Assembly: GCA_934546985.1 (NCBI GenBank)
Contig: CAKTEE010000018.1
Span: 1 to 38,272 of the forward strand
Length of the DNA stretch: 38,272 nucleotides
Direction: 5' to 3'
From: an uncultured Eubacteriales bacterium
GTDB taxonomy: Bacteria; Bacillota; Clostridia; Oscillospirales; Acutalibacteraceae
Shown: positions 1-7,264 of the stretch, piece by piece
How the letters are laid out: every line of letters begins with the position of its first letter
Numbering within the stretch: position 1 is the stretch's first letter
The notes under the pieces: model-generated
Databases searched by the model: none
What the model was told of the DNA's origin: nothing
Seen by the model: only the letters and a program-made list of their open reading frames with translations
Program-made: the position numbers and the translations under genes

Positions 1-1
1 T

Positions 2-79
2 ACTATAAAAACCGTGGATAATAATCACATTGACGTATTTTACGGCGGTCAGATAACGGAACTGCAAAGAATGGATTAA
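2..79 (+). CDS. C-terminal tail of an unidentified protein (cut by window edge)
   Basis: An open frame enters from the left edge and ends at a TAA at 77-79, giving about 25 residues that end in GGQITELQRMD. The composition is protein-like and the next gene starts about 90 bases on in the same direction. The fragment is too short to identify. It could also be a chance open frame. Confidence 0.4.
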   Translation, partial: TIKTVDNNHIDVFYGGQITELQRMD

Positions 80-171
80 GTGCTGCTTTTTTCGATTATG
101 AAACAGTCATACAGTTTAACTGAAGGACTAAGGACGTACATACACAAAGAAAAAACAAGGAGGAAGAAATT

Positions 172-639
172 ATGGGTGGAATTATTGTGGCGATTATTTT
201 GATTGTTGTGGCTATTGGCTTCTCGGCATGGTGGAAAGGGCGCTTGATTGGCCAGGGAAAAATCATCCAGCGTGCGAGTGATTTCGTTGAATATGCGGAA
301 ATTTTTACCGTTCGTCCTATCCCCAACGAAGAGTATGCCGCAGCCTTAAAAGCATTGGATTTAAAGAAAACCGGTACTTCGCTGGAGGGAAATACAAAAG
401 TCGTCAAATTTACCGGTATATATTTCAGCGCGAGTATTCGCTGCGTGGAACAGACTGATGCAAACAGCGTATATCGCTTTGAGTTTGATAGCTGGAAAAC
501 AAAATACGGAAGGCCTTCCTTGGAAAATGAAATGAATATGCTCCTTACCACGGTGGAGAAAATGTTCGTCCAGCTTGATCCGAATACGCAAGTGTCTACG
601 GTCAAGAATGAAATCACGACAAAGCGCAGTATTTTCTAA
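172..639 (+). CDS. Membrane-anchored hypothetical protein, 155 aa
   Basis: I do not recognise this family. Residues 2-20 form one hydrophobic segment (IIVAIILIVVAIGFSAWW) followed by basic residues, so the protein is probably N-anchored with its body in the cytoplasm. The remaining 130 residues are mixed alpha/beta with no repeat or catalytic motif that I can see. A good ribosome site (AAGGAGGAAG) lies just upstream. It is the first of three same-strand genes (172-1225) spaced by 10-20 bases, so an operon of small membrane proteins is likely. A helper in an envelope or surface process is possible, but no function is supported. Confidence 0.7.
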   Translation: MGGIIVAIILIVVAIGFSAWWKGRLIGQGKIIQRASDFVEYAEIFTVRPIPNEEYAAALKALDLKKTGTSLEGNTKVVKFTGIYFSASIRCVEQTDANSVYRFEFDSWKTKYGRPSLENEMNMLLTTVEKMFVQLDPNTQVSTVKNEITTKRSIF

Positions 640-657
640 AGAAACCGGAGGACTTTT

Positions 658-828
658 ATGAAAGAATTTGCAATTTTAGCCGCAATTGTAGCAGTGCTTA
701 TGGTGATTTGTAAACTTGTCTATAACGCAATTGCAAAAGCGGCAGATAAAAGTAAAGATATGAAAGACAGAGCATCGGGTGCCTATAGGGAATCCGAGAA
801 ACAAAATTTAGCAGACCGATTCAAATAA
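658..828 (+). CDS. Small single-pass membrane protein, 56 aa
   Basis: The start is an ATG at 658 behind CCGGAGGACTTTT. Residues 4-22 are hydrophobic (FAILAAIVAVLMVICKLVY), followed by a charged, lysine-rich tail ending NLADRFK. The same NLADRF string occurs in the next protein (842-1225) between its membrane part and its zinc ribbon, which suggests a shared binding motif or local duplication. It lies 18 bases after the preceding gene and 13 bases before the next. Function is unknown. Confidence 0.65.
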   Translation: MKEFAILAAIVAVLMVICKLVYNAIAKAADKSKDMKDRASGAYRESEKQNLADRFK

Positions 829-841
829 TGGAGGAATAGAA

Positions 842-1225
842 ATGAGAAGTAGAACTTATGCGTATAACGGCATCATCCTAGGTATTTTGTTTGGTATGGC
901 GGCTGGAGCCTATACGGAAAGCGCCCCGATTGGCGTAATTGTTGCAATCCTTGGAAGCGTGGTCTGTTTCCTGATCATTCGCTTCCTTGAGAATTTACTG
1001 GGGCGGGGTATTGATAAAGCAACGGATGCAGTGGCTAACCAATTTGCAAAAAGAAGTCAAAAAAGTACGCCTCAGTCCGGTAATCTGGCAGACCGTTTTC
1101 AGACTTCCGCTCCCTCTCAACCAACTGCCACGCAAACCGGTGTTTTTTGCACCAAATGTGGCGCTGCGGTAAAACCCGGCAGCGCTTTCTGCACAAAATG
1201 CGGAGCAGAACTGAAAAAGAACTGA
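842..1225 (+). CDS. Membrane protein with C-terminal zinc ribbon, 127 aa
   Basis: Residues 8-53 contain two hydrophobic segments (IILGILFGMAAGAY and IGVIVAILGSVVCFLIIRFL). A linker rich in S, P and T follows, containing NLADRF. The C-terminus is a zinc ribbon with two CxxC pairs (FCTKCGAAVKPGSAFCTKCG), the short 'zinc-ribbon domain' common in Firmicutes membrane proteins. The ribosome site is GGAGGAATAGA. It is the last gene of the 172-1225 operon and is followed by two hairpins. Such ribbons usually bind protein or nucleic acid at the membrane; the role here is not known. Confidence 0.7.
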   Translation: MRSRTYAYNGIILGILFGMAAGAYTESAPIGVIVAILGSVVCFLIIRFLENLLGRGIDKATDAVANQFAKRSQKSTPQSGNLADRFQTSAPSQPTATQTGVFCTKCGAAVKPGSAFCTKCGAELKKN

Positions 1226-1239
1226 ATACGAAACCCGAA

Positions 1240-1272
1240 CAGAAAAGGCCGCAGCAATGTGGCTTTTTCTGT
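1240..1272 (+). terminator. Hairpin after the membrane-protein operon
   Basis: CAGAAAAGGCCGC at 1240-1252 pairs imperfectly with GTGGCTTTTTCTG at 1259-1271. The 3' arm is T-rich and lies 15 bases after the stop of the 842-1225 gene. It is probably an intrinsic terminator. Confidence 0.55.
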
Positions 1273-1333
1273 TGCAATCTTGGCCTAATTCGGTTCGCCG
1301 ACATAGTAATAAAAACAAAAATTCTCTGCAACG

Positions 1334-1373
1334 GAAAAATCCTCAACACCTGCAATGGTGCTGAGGATTTTTC
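1334..1373. terminator. Bidirectional terminator between convergent genes
   Basis: GAAAAATCCTCA (1334-1345) pairs perfectly with TGAGGATTTTTC (1362-1373), and CACC/GGTG continues the stem inside. The A-run and T-run make it work on both strands. It separates the rightward operon ending at 1225 from the leftward STAND gene ending at 1412. Confidence 0.8.
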
Positions 1374-1411
1374 TTGTTCATAGCCCAAAAGAGGGTTAAG
1401 AAACTCGTCCT

Positions 1412-3502
1412 TTAAAGCGCCTCATATGTATCCATAATGACATCTGCCGATTGCTCCTTTGCGCCATAGCCGCCGCACGCTTGAATGATATTCCGGTATA
1501 TTACATTTTTACTGCTTGTCGTTTCAGACGTAGTCGCATTGAAATAGATCCACGCATTGGCACCCGGCGCATAGTCGCCAATATTAACGCCCATATCTGT
1601 AATGATATTATCGCTGAGCGTTACTCCTTGGGGGTGTTTTGCGTTATATATCTGGGTACTTCCGCTTATATAGGATAAGCCGGTTGGTAAAATGTTGCGG
1701 AGGGTCAGATTTCTAAACATCTCCGAGCTCATATTCCTGATGCCAATGCGGAAACGAACACATTCGCCCGGCACTGCGTATACTTTATCCGCCCATTTCG
1801 GTTCGCTCTCATCTTTCTTCCGTACTTCCATTGTTAAATTCGTCCAAACTTTCATCACTAAATCCTGATGCTCCTCTCTATCTACTTCAACTTGGGCTTT
1901 GATCGCCGCACGTACAATGTTATGCATAGAATAATTATCAATGATGGCCTCATTCTGTTTTGATTTTGCGCTCAGTAACCAACTACGGCGCATCAAGCGC
2001 ATTAGCGCAATGCGACAGCGCTCCTCGTCAATTTCGGCATCTCGGCTAAACCATTTGGCGCAGGTAGCGATATCCGTAGGAACATCCGCTAATAGCGTGA
2101 AGCCCTCTAAGATACTGCGCTCTGCGGCATTCTTAATCTCGTTATAGTCATAGAGCTTATTTAGCTCATCTTGCAGTGTTCGCTCATCAATATACTCTGC
2201 ATTGCTCTCAGACAGGCCCTGTCGAATATTAAAGTTTCTATCAATAAGCTCTTTTTCTAATTGCGTAATCGTCCAACCGTAATCTCGCGCCAATGCGCCC
2301 AAGCGGTTAATAACCAGCGTATTTCGTCCAGCACGTCCATCAATTATTTGAACGAGTCGCTCTTTGTCCTCTGCGGTTAAGGCTTCGGCAACACAACATT
2401 CAGTATCATCTGCTGTCATGATATCGTCATCCATATTAGCGCTGTATTCCCGCAAGAAAATATCAACGCATGATTCTATGGGGAGCGGTTTTATGCTTAT
2501 AAGCGAAAAATCCATGCGCATAATGCGCGAGGCGAATAAGATGGAAATATTTGATCCAACTACTTCTTCAAATGAAGCGTCCTCCTCATAGATTTCACTT
2601 TTATCCGGTATCCGATTCCGAACATCGTCAATAAACAGCAGAACCTTAGATGTGCTTGCTAAATGTTTCAGATATTCGATAGGGTTGGCATTGGATTCTT
2701 TTCCCGGATAGTTCATTGTATTACCAAGGTCTGACCCCAAATTTCCCGAATAATAAAGGTAGGCTATGTGGGTATAGGAATGCTCCTCGGTATTTTCTAA
2801 AAACCAGCTATAAGCCTTGCGGAGAATTTCAGACTTTCCAATACCACCCATACCGCGTAGCTGTATGTGTTTCCTCTCTTTTTTTAGCCTGTCGCAGATA
2901 GATTGCACGATTTCGTCCCGCCCAATTATCTTACTTAAAAAGGTCTTGTCGGGCGTCATAGAAATTGATGCTATATCCTGTTTATGAGCTTCTTTCTGGA
3001 ACTGAAACAGATCGGGAATGTCGCTGTTTAGACACAGATTATGTAACTCTTTTTTAACAGCGTCCGTAATATATTCTTTTGACCCTTTGGTAAATAATAA
3101 CGATTCTCGTAAGGCAACTTCATAATACCGATACGGATCTCCCGACTCCCAAATGCTAGTCTCTAAAGAATAAATAGTCTCTTTGCTTGCCAGCGTTCTT
3201 TCTTGTAAAAACACATGAAAAGCAGATATTACTGCTTTTATGCCCTGGATTTCCAACCGTTGAACTCGTTTAAGAAGTTCGCTGGACTCCTTAGTTATTT
3301 CTTCGCGTCGAAGATCCGAAACTGCCTCCGATCCAGCAATATATTTATTAGCGGTTGCTCTATCTACTTCAGGCCACTTCTTTGGTTCTCTTCTTAAATC
3401 TCCGCTAATAAACAAATTCATGACCTCTGGCTGAGAATAAATAGTATGTCCGGCAATTAAGCCGTGATAGAACACTGGAAAACAAAAAGGTATTTTATCC
3501 AT
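1412..3502 (-). CDS. STAND-type NTPase with DUF11-like C-terminal domain, 696 aa
   Basis: Large signal-transducing P-loop ATPase. Numbered from the ATG at 3502, the sequence shows an uncharacterised N-terminal region of about 190 residues, then Walker A GMGGIGKS (about 217-224), Walker B LLFIDD (about 288-293), and a helical winged-helix-like region with RSWLLSAK and MHNIVRAA. The last 120 residues resemble a DUF11/CARDB beta-sandwich (VPGECVRFRIGIRNMSS; LPTGLSYISGS). STAND NTPases of the NB-ARC/NACHT type act as switches, and many bacterial ones, such as Avs and bNACHT proteins, defend against phage. The DUF11-like end replaces the more usual TPR or WD sensor. I prefer the start at 3502 to the upstream ATG at 3538 because CTCCC (rc GGGAG) lies just before it. 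The gene is divergent from the JAB-E1 cassette with abutting promoters. No effector domain is recognised. Confidence 0.75.
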   Translation of the reverse strand: MDKIPFCFPVFYHGLIAGHTIYSQPEVMNLFISGDLRREPKKWPEVDRATANKYIAGSEAVSDLRREEITKESSELLKRVQRLEIQGIKAVISAFHVFLQERTLASKETIYSLETSIWESGDPYRYYEVALRESLLFTKGSKEYITDAVKKELHNLCLNSDIPDLFQFQKEAHKQDIASISMTPDKTFLSKIIGRDEIVQSICDRLKKERKHIQLRGMGGIGKSEILRKAYSWFLENTEEHSYTHIAYLYYSGNLGSDLGNTMNYPGKESNANPIEYLKHLASTSKVLLFIDDVRNRIPDKSEIYEEDASFEEVVGSNISILFASRIMRMDFSLISIKPLPIESCVDIFLREYSANMDDDIMTADDTECCVAEALTAEDKERLVQIIDGRAGRNTLVINRLGALARDYGWTITQLEKELIDRNFNIRQGLSESNAEYIDERTLQDELNKLYDYNEIKNAAERSILEGFTLLADVPTDIATCAKWFSRDAEIDEERCRIALMRLMRRSWLLSAKSKQNEAIIDNYSMHNIVRAAIKAQVEVDREEHQDLVMKVWTNLTMEVRKKDESEPKWADKVYAVPGECVRFRIGIRNMSSEMFRNLTLRNILPTGLSYISGSTQIYNAKHPQGVTLSDNIITDMGVNIGDYAPGANAWIYFNATTSETTSSKNVIYRNIIQACGGYGAKEQSADVIMDTYEAL

Positions 3503-3561
3503 AGAACTCCCATTCCTATTTCGTACACCTATTCGCAATCCCTGCGAGTGGGTGTATTTTT

Positions 3562-3590
3562 ATCGTAACAATTTCGCAACTTTCTCTCAA
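3562..3590 (-). promoter_or_regulatory. Sigma-A promoter of the STAND gene
   Basis: On the minus strand, TTGAGA (3585-3590), a 17-base spacer and TACGAT (3562-3567). The -35 box directly abuts the -35 of the rightward promoter. A 6-bp inverted repeat, TCGTAA/TTACGA, spans the site. Confidence 0.5.
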
Positions 3591-3619
3591 TTACGAAAAC
3601 AGGTTCTTATCCCTATAAT
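3591..3619 (+). promoter_or_regulatory. Sigma-A promoter of the JAB-E1/AAA cassette
   Basis: TTACGA (3591-3596), a 17-base spacer and TATAAT (3614-3619). Transcription would start near 3626, leaving a leader of about 170 bases before the ATG at 3798. The leader holds a small hairpin (TCCCG-CAAGA-CGGGA, 3704-3718). Confidence 0.55.
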
Positions 3620-3729
3620 GAAATCAACAAGAAATGCAAAAGCCACTAGGTAGTAGCTAATCAACTAATTCTATTTTACCAAATATCGTGGCGTTCTTCA
3701 ACATCCCGCAAGACGGGAGAAAGAAACTA

Positions 3730-3801
3730 ATGAATCTTGCTAAGATCCGTCCGATAAGGACTTATCTTAAATACTATTTTGAAGGAGGTGAATTAACATG
3801 A
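3730..3801 (+). CDS. Possible 23-aa leader peptide
   Basis: ATG at 3730 behind GGGAGAAAGAAACTA. The frame encodes a basic, tyrosine-containing peptide and stops at a TGA that overlaps the ATG of the next small gene (ATGA at 3798-3801). The overlap and the ribosome site suggest translational coupling, but an open frame this short can occur by chance. Confidence 0.25.
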   Translation: MNLAKIRPIRTYLKYYFEGGELT

Positions 3802-3881
3802 GGAAGCTGAGTTTTCTTCCCGTGGGCATCTTTAATGGTGGCCGCGAGGGTCAGGAACTTCCGATCGGTGTATTTTGCTGA
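3798..3881 (+). CDS. 27-aa peptide at the head of the JAB-E1 cassette
   Basis: The start has the best ribosome site of the area (GAAGGAGGTGAATTAAC). The peptide begins MRKLSFLPVGIFNGG and ends ELPIGVFC, with a basic N-terminus, four further glycines after NGG or within it, and a C-terminal cysteine. A stable hairpin follows at 3901-3932, then the three enzyme genes. This layout (tiny gene, hairpin, then an E1-like adenylating enzyme) is like peptides modified by ThiF/MccB-type enzymes. It is far too short to be a ubiquitin fold. I recognise no homologue; it could be only a leader peptide. Confidence 0.45.
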   Translation: MRKLSFLPVGIFNGGREGQELPIGVFC

Positions 3882-3900
3882 TCTCGGATAAACCAAGTGC

Positions 3901-3932
3901 AGGCGGAGCCTCAGCCAATGAGGCTCCTGCCT
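3901..3932 (+). other. Intercistronic hairpin
   Basis: GGAGCCTCA (3905-3913) pairs perfectly with TGAGGCTCC (3919-3927) around a 5-base loop, and GGC/GCC extends it across a one-base bulge. No T-run follows, so it looks more like an mRNA-stabilising or attenuating hairpin than a full terminator. It separates the 27-aa peptide from the enzyme genes. Confidence 0.55.
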
Positions 3933-3965
3933 ATCTTCGTTCTAATGAGACGGAGGTGATGTGAA

Positions 3966-4331
3966 ATGGAGCGAGACTATATCCGCCTAGACTACTGGAC
4001 GTCAGACCGCTCCCTGGTTGTTGACTTTGTATTTTGGGATCGTGGAGCTCGCGGATGGCGAATTTATATTATTTCACAAATCGATTACCAAGGCCGGAAT
4101 TGTTCGTCCCATGCGGCGCATTGGCTCCACGATAACGATGACAGCTATCCTTACATCTGCTGGGCGGGCAACATTGAAACGCTGGAACAAGCAAAAAGCG
4201 TCGCATCACTCTGGGCGGAATGTACTGCTAGATATATTCGTAGTCGCCAGAGTTTTGATGATATTGCCGACCAGTTGAAAGACCAATTTGGCTGGGAAGA
4301 TGACTATTATTACACAGATTTACGGAGGTAA
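3966..4331 (+). CDS. Small aromatic-rich protein, possible E2-like conjugating protein, 121 aa
   Basis: I do not recognise a named family with certainty. It is rich in Trp and Tyr, with the core YPYICWAGNI at 61-70 followed by a helix-like SLWAECTARYI (81-91). In bacterial E2-like proteins of ubiquitin-type operons, a histidine-containing strand precedes a catalytic Cys in an ICx or LCx setting, then a helix. Here H49, H52 and H55 precede C65. The likeness is weak and is mainly backed by position: the next gene, 6 bases on, is a JAB-E1 fusion. The ribosome site is ACGGAGGTGATGTGAA. Other possibilities are a substrate adaptor or an unrelated element protein. Confidence 0.55.
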   Translation: MERDYIRLDYWTSDRSLVVDFVFWDRGARGWRIYIISQIDYQGRNCSSHAAHWLHDNDDSYPYICWAGNIETLEQAKSVASLWAECTARYIRSRQSFDDIADQLKDQFGWEDDYYYTDLRR

Positions 4332-4337
4332 AGAAAA

Positions 4338-5834
4338 ATGACAACGAAAAAAGAATCTAAACCCTACTTTATTACCGAAGAAGTTTTCTCTCAAATTCGT
4401 GAGAGCATCGGCTCTTGTATCCCGGAAACGGGAGGCATCCTCGGCAGCTCCGACGGAAAACACATCGACTACTTTTATTTTGACAAAACGGCAAATGTGA
4501 CCGGAGCAACTTATGAACCTGACTGCAATGAACTTAATCCCGTTATCCGGAGATGGCATGAGAAGGGTATCGAGTTTGTGGGATTCATCCATTCCCATCC
4601 TCGCGGAGCCATTAAGCCATCCAATCCGGACAATCTCTATACCAAAAAGATCATGAAGGCTCTGGATATGGAGTATTTCGTATCGCTAATCGTGCAAGTG
4701 CACAGGTCTCTTAAAGGCGAAAAGGCAAAATTATTTGCCTATGGTTACTACCTTGCAGACCCTAGCCGTTATTTTGAGTTCGGACGTGTAGACGAAGCAA
4801 ATTCCGGTTTTGAATTTCCAGCTATCGATCTTGATGCAGACCGGAATTGTTCTTATCAGGAGACGCTGGCGAAGAAGCACCCGTTCTCTAAGGATGAACT
4901 CAACGAACGAAACAAGGAACTCTTCCCAGCAAATGTGCTTGCACGCAAGACGCTTGTCGTCTTCGGCACAGGCGGCTCTATCGGATTTGTTCTGGATATG
5001 GCACGTTCCGGCGTTACGAACTTTATTCTCGTAGATGGGGATAAGTTCGAGCCTCATAACATGAGTAATCAGCGAGTGGCCTACAGCGACATTGGCAAAA
5101 GCAAGGTCGAAGTGCTTAGGGAGCAGATTCTGAATATCAACATGGAGGCAGAAGTGAGAAACTTTTGCGAATTTCTCGACAATTCTATCACCGATGAGGA
5201 TTTCGAGAAACTGATTGGCGATCAACTTCATAAAAACTCAAAAGATATCCTCGTCTGCGCATGTACGGACAGCTTTGAAGCTCAGGCAAGATTGGCTGCG
5301 CTGGCCGTGAAGTATGGAACGCCCTTTATGGCTCCGCAGATTTATGCGGGAGGTGTTGGTGCAGAGGTTGCGTTCAGCTACCCGGGTGTGACCCCAAGCT
5401 GCCCTCGCTGTGTGCTGAAATCCCGTTACGATGCTTACAAAAATGGCTACAAGAATACTGTTACCTCAAAATGCACTCCTATTTCCGCCATTACGCATGC
5501 CAATGCGCTGGAGGGTCAGATCGCACTAATGCTTCTGCTTTACCATGAGGGAGATAACAGATACGCGACGATGCTGGACAAAGTTGCTGACCGAAATCTA
5601 GCGCTGATCAAGATGTCGCCGGACGCTGAGGAGGTTCTCGGTATCGACCTGTTCCGTGATGCGGTAGATGACACCTACTCCTTCTTTGGCGAGGTGGTAT
5701 GGATTCCGCAAGACCCTGTCAGTAAAGAGAATGGTTTCAGCGAGAATTGTCCGCTCTGTCACGGCGGTGGCAATCTGACTACTCTTATGGGAGAAATCCC
5801 GGATACGCGGAGGTGTATGGAATGGAAAGAATAA
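4338..5834 (+). CDS. JAB (JAMM) protease fused to E1/ThiF-like adenylyltransferase, 498 aa
   Basis: Two enzymes in one chain. Residues 10-150 are a JAB/MPN isopeptidase with an intact JAMM motif: E30, H85-S-H87-P, S95 and D98. Residues 200-410 are a ThiF/E1 Rossmann domain with nucleotide loop GTGGSIG (210-216), acidic D233 in LVDGD, the NMSNQR motif (241-246), and D311 in ACTDS. C379 in SKCTPISA is the likely catalytic cysteine. Zinc ligands are probably C355, C358, C471 and C474. E1 enzymes adenylate the C-terminus of ubiquitin-like proteins or peptides, and JAB domains cleave such conjugates. JAB-E1 pairs or fusions occur in bacterial ubiquitin-like and PRTRC cassettes on mobile DNA. No ubiquitin-fold partner is visible here. 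The gene overlaps the next one by 13 bases, so they are co-translated. Confidence 0.9.
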   Translation: MTTKKESKPYFITEEVFSQIRESIGSCIPETGGILGSSDGKHIDYFYFDKTANVTGATYEPDCNELNPVIRRWHEKGIEFVGFIHSHPRGAIKPSNPDNLYTKKIMKALDMEYFVSLIVQVHRSLKGEKAKLFAYGYYLADPSRYFEFGRVDEANSGFEFPAIDLDADRNCSYQETLAKKHPFSKDELNERNKELFPANVLARKTLVVFGTGGSIGFVLDMARSGVTNFILVDGDKFEPHNMSNQRVAYSDIGKSKVEVLREQILNINMEAEVRNFCEFLDNSITDEDFEKLIGDQLHKNSKDILVCACTDSFEAQARLAALAVKYGTPFMAPQIYAGGVGAEVAFSYPGVTPSCPRCVLKSRYDAYKNGYKNTVTSKCTPISAITHANALEGQIALMLLLYHEGDNRYATMLDKVADRNLALIKMSPDAEEVLGIDLFRDAVDDTYSFFGEVVWIPQDPVSKENGFSENCPLCHGGGNLTTLMGEIPDTRRCMEWKE

Positions 5835-7264
5835 ATTTATCTGTGCTTAGCGGAGTATCCCATGAAGGGATGCTCCAGCTCAAAAGCTATGTGGATATGA
5901 CCGGATCAGACCCGCAGCATCAGTCTTACGATTATGAGTGTCTGTTTCCTGAAACCTGCAATCCACGGGAGGTCTGCCTGAGCTTCGTCAAGACGGCTGA
6001 TGGATACACCTTTCGGGTAAATCCTCACTTTAGGTATGATGGCAGCAATGCTATCATGGTGCTTCTCGCCGACCAAGGTACAGTCTCTTTTTCTTCCTGG
6101 CAGGAAGCCGAACAAGCCCTCCGCACTCTCACTGAGAATGTAGCAGGGACTACAACCAGCAATGCCACTCCCGATACTCTGACCAACTGGGATGAGATAT
6201 CTGTGCCGGAGCAATCCGAGTCACAAACACCGAGTTTTGAGCACCTAAAAGAACGTCTGCAAAAGATGGTTATAGGCCAGGACGATTCCACCGAAGCTAT
6301 CGCCTATGTAGTCGCACAGCACCTTGCCAAGAAGAATCCTACCAAGCCTGTTTCCATATTGGCCTCCGGGCCGCCTGGTGTCGGTAAATCTGAAACTGCA
6401 AAGGCGCTGGCAAAAATCCTGTCCCAGGACTGTGAGCAGGAATATGCCATATCCTGGACAGACCTCAATAACTTTACGGAGGCTTTCTCAGTTTATCGCC
6501 TGATCGGCGCTCCTGCCGGATATGTCGGTTATGAGGATGAAGCTGTTTTTGAAGTGGTTGCTAGGAATCCCTACACGATATTTATCTTCGATGAGCTGGA
6601 TAAGGCGCATCCAGAGGTTCTGAAAACCTTTATGGCCATTTTGGACGAAGGCCGTTGCGCATCCCGAAAAGCACTCAGCGATGGTTCAAGGGAGTTCGAC
6701 TTTAAACATTGCATTTTCTTCTTTACTTCCAATTATGATCTCAGCTCCAGTCAGCCCGCTAAACGTAGGATTGGCTTTACTGTATCGGATGACGTTGAGG
6801 ATATTCATCTGGAGGAAAATGAAGTAAGTGTTAGCTACCGGGATGAACAGGCATCTTCTATATCAGACGAATCCTTGCCTATGCGTATCTATCGGGAGAA
6901 TGAGGCGGCACGAAAAACATTTGTTGGCGTAGGGGTACTTAGAGAGATTGCCTCCAGATTTCAGTGCTTTGTTAATTTTAAGCCCCTTTCCGCCAAGGCA
7001 AAAACGCGTATTCTGGCAAAACAGATCATTGAGATGGGCTTCGAGTATTCTCACGCCATCTCTTACATTGCACCAGGTATCATGCAAAGTCTCATTGATG
7101 CTGCTATGTCTGGAGACAGCCTGACGGTGCGTTCCTTTAAGTCGGTTATTGAAGGTTACTTAGCTCCTGTATTCGCAAGAGCAGAAGTCGTAGAAAACCG
7201 AACCTATCGGCTGGAGGGTACTCTGGAAGAACCGCAGATGATTGCTGAAAATCGCGCGAGATAA
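5822..7264 (+). CDS. ClpB/ClpC-like AAA+ unfoldase with IGF loop, 480 aa
   Basis: The start at 5822 has GGAGG 8 bases upstream. A unique N-terminal region covers about residues 1-140. An AAA_2 domain follows: Walker A GPPGVGKS (183-190), a GYVGY pore-loop sequence (234-238) in a context very like the Clp D2 domain (LIGAPAGYVGYED), Walker B IFIFDELDKAHP (253-264) and sensor-1 FFFTSN. Then KRRIGF places an IGF at about 317-319, where ClpA, ClpC and ClpX carry the ClpP-docking IGL/VGF/IGF loop. The C-terminal Clp small domain follows. Known family members unfold and thread proteins using ATP. With the JAB-E1 enzyme it may handle tagged targets and could feed host ClpP (inference). Only one AAA module is present, unlike ClpB's two. 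Confidence 0.85.
   Translation: MERINLSVLSGVSHEGMLQLKSYVDMTGSDPQHQSYDYECLFPETCNPREVCLSFVKTADGYTFRVNPHFRYDGSNAIMVLLADQGTVSFSSWQEAEQALRTLTENVAGTTTSNATPDTLTNWDEISVPEQSESQTPSFEHLKERLQKMVIGQDDSTEAIAYVVAQHLAKKNPTKPVSILASGPPGVGKSETAKALAKILSQDCEQEYAISWTDLNNFTEAFSVYRLIGAPAGYVGYEDEAVFEVVARNPYTIFIFDELDKAHPEVLKTFMAILDEGRCASRKALSDGSREFDFKHCIFFFTSNYDLSSSQPAKRRIGFTVSDDVEDIHLEENEVSVSYRDEQASSISDESLPMRIYRENEAARKTFVGVGVLREIASRFQCFVNFKPLSAKAKTRILAKQIIEMGFEYSHAISYIAPGIMQSLIDAAMSGDSLTVRSFKSVIEGYLAPVFARAEVVENRTYRLEGTLEEPQMIAENRAR

Noticed and set aside
96..617. Minus-strand 173-codon frame opposite the first membrane protein
   Set aside because: No ribosome site, and it covers the better-supported plus-strand gene and its leader.
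3798..3881. A ubiquitin-like protein as the 27-aa peptide
   Set aside because: Too short for a ubiquitin fold and no GG end; kept only as a possible modified peptide or leader.
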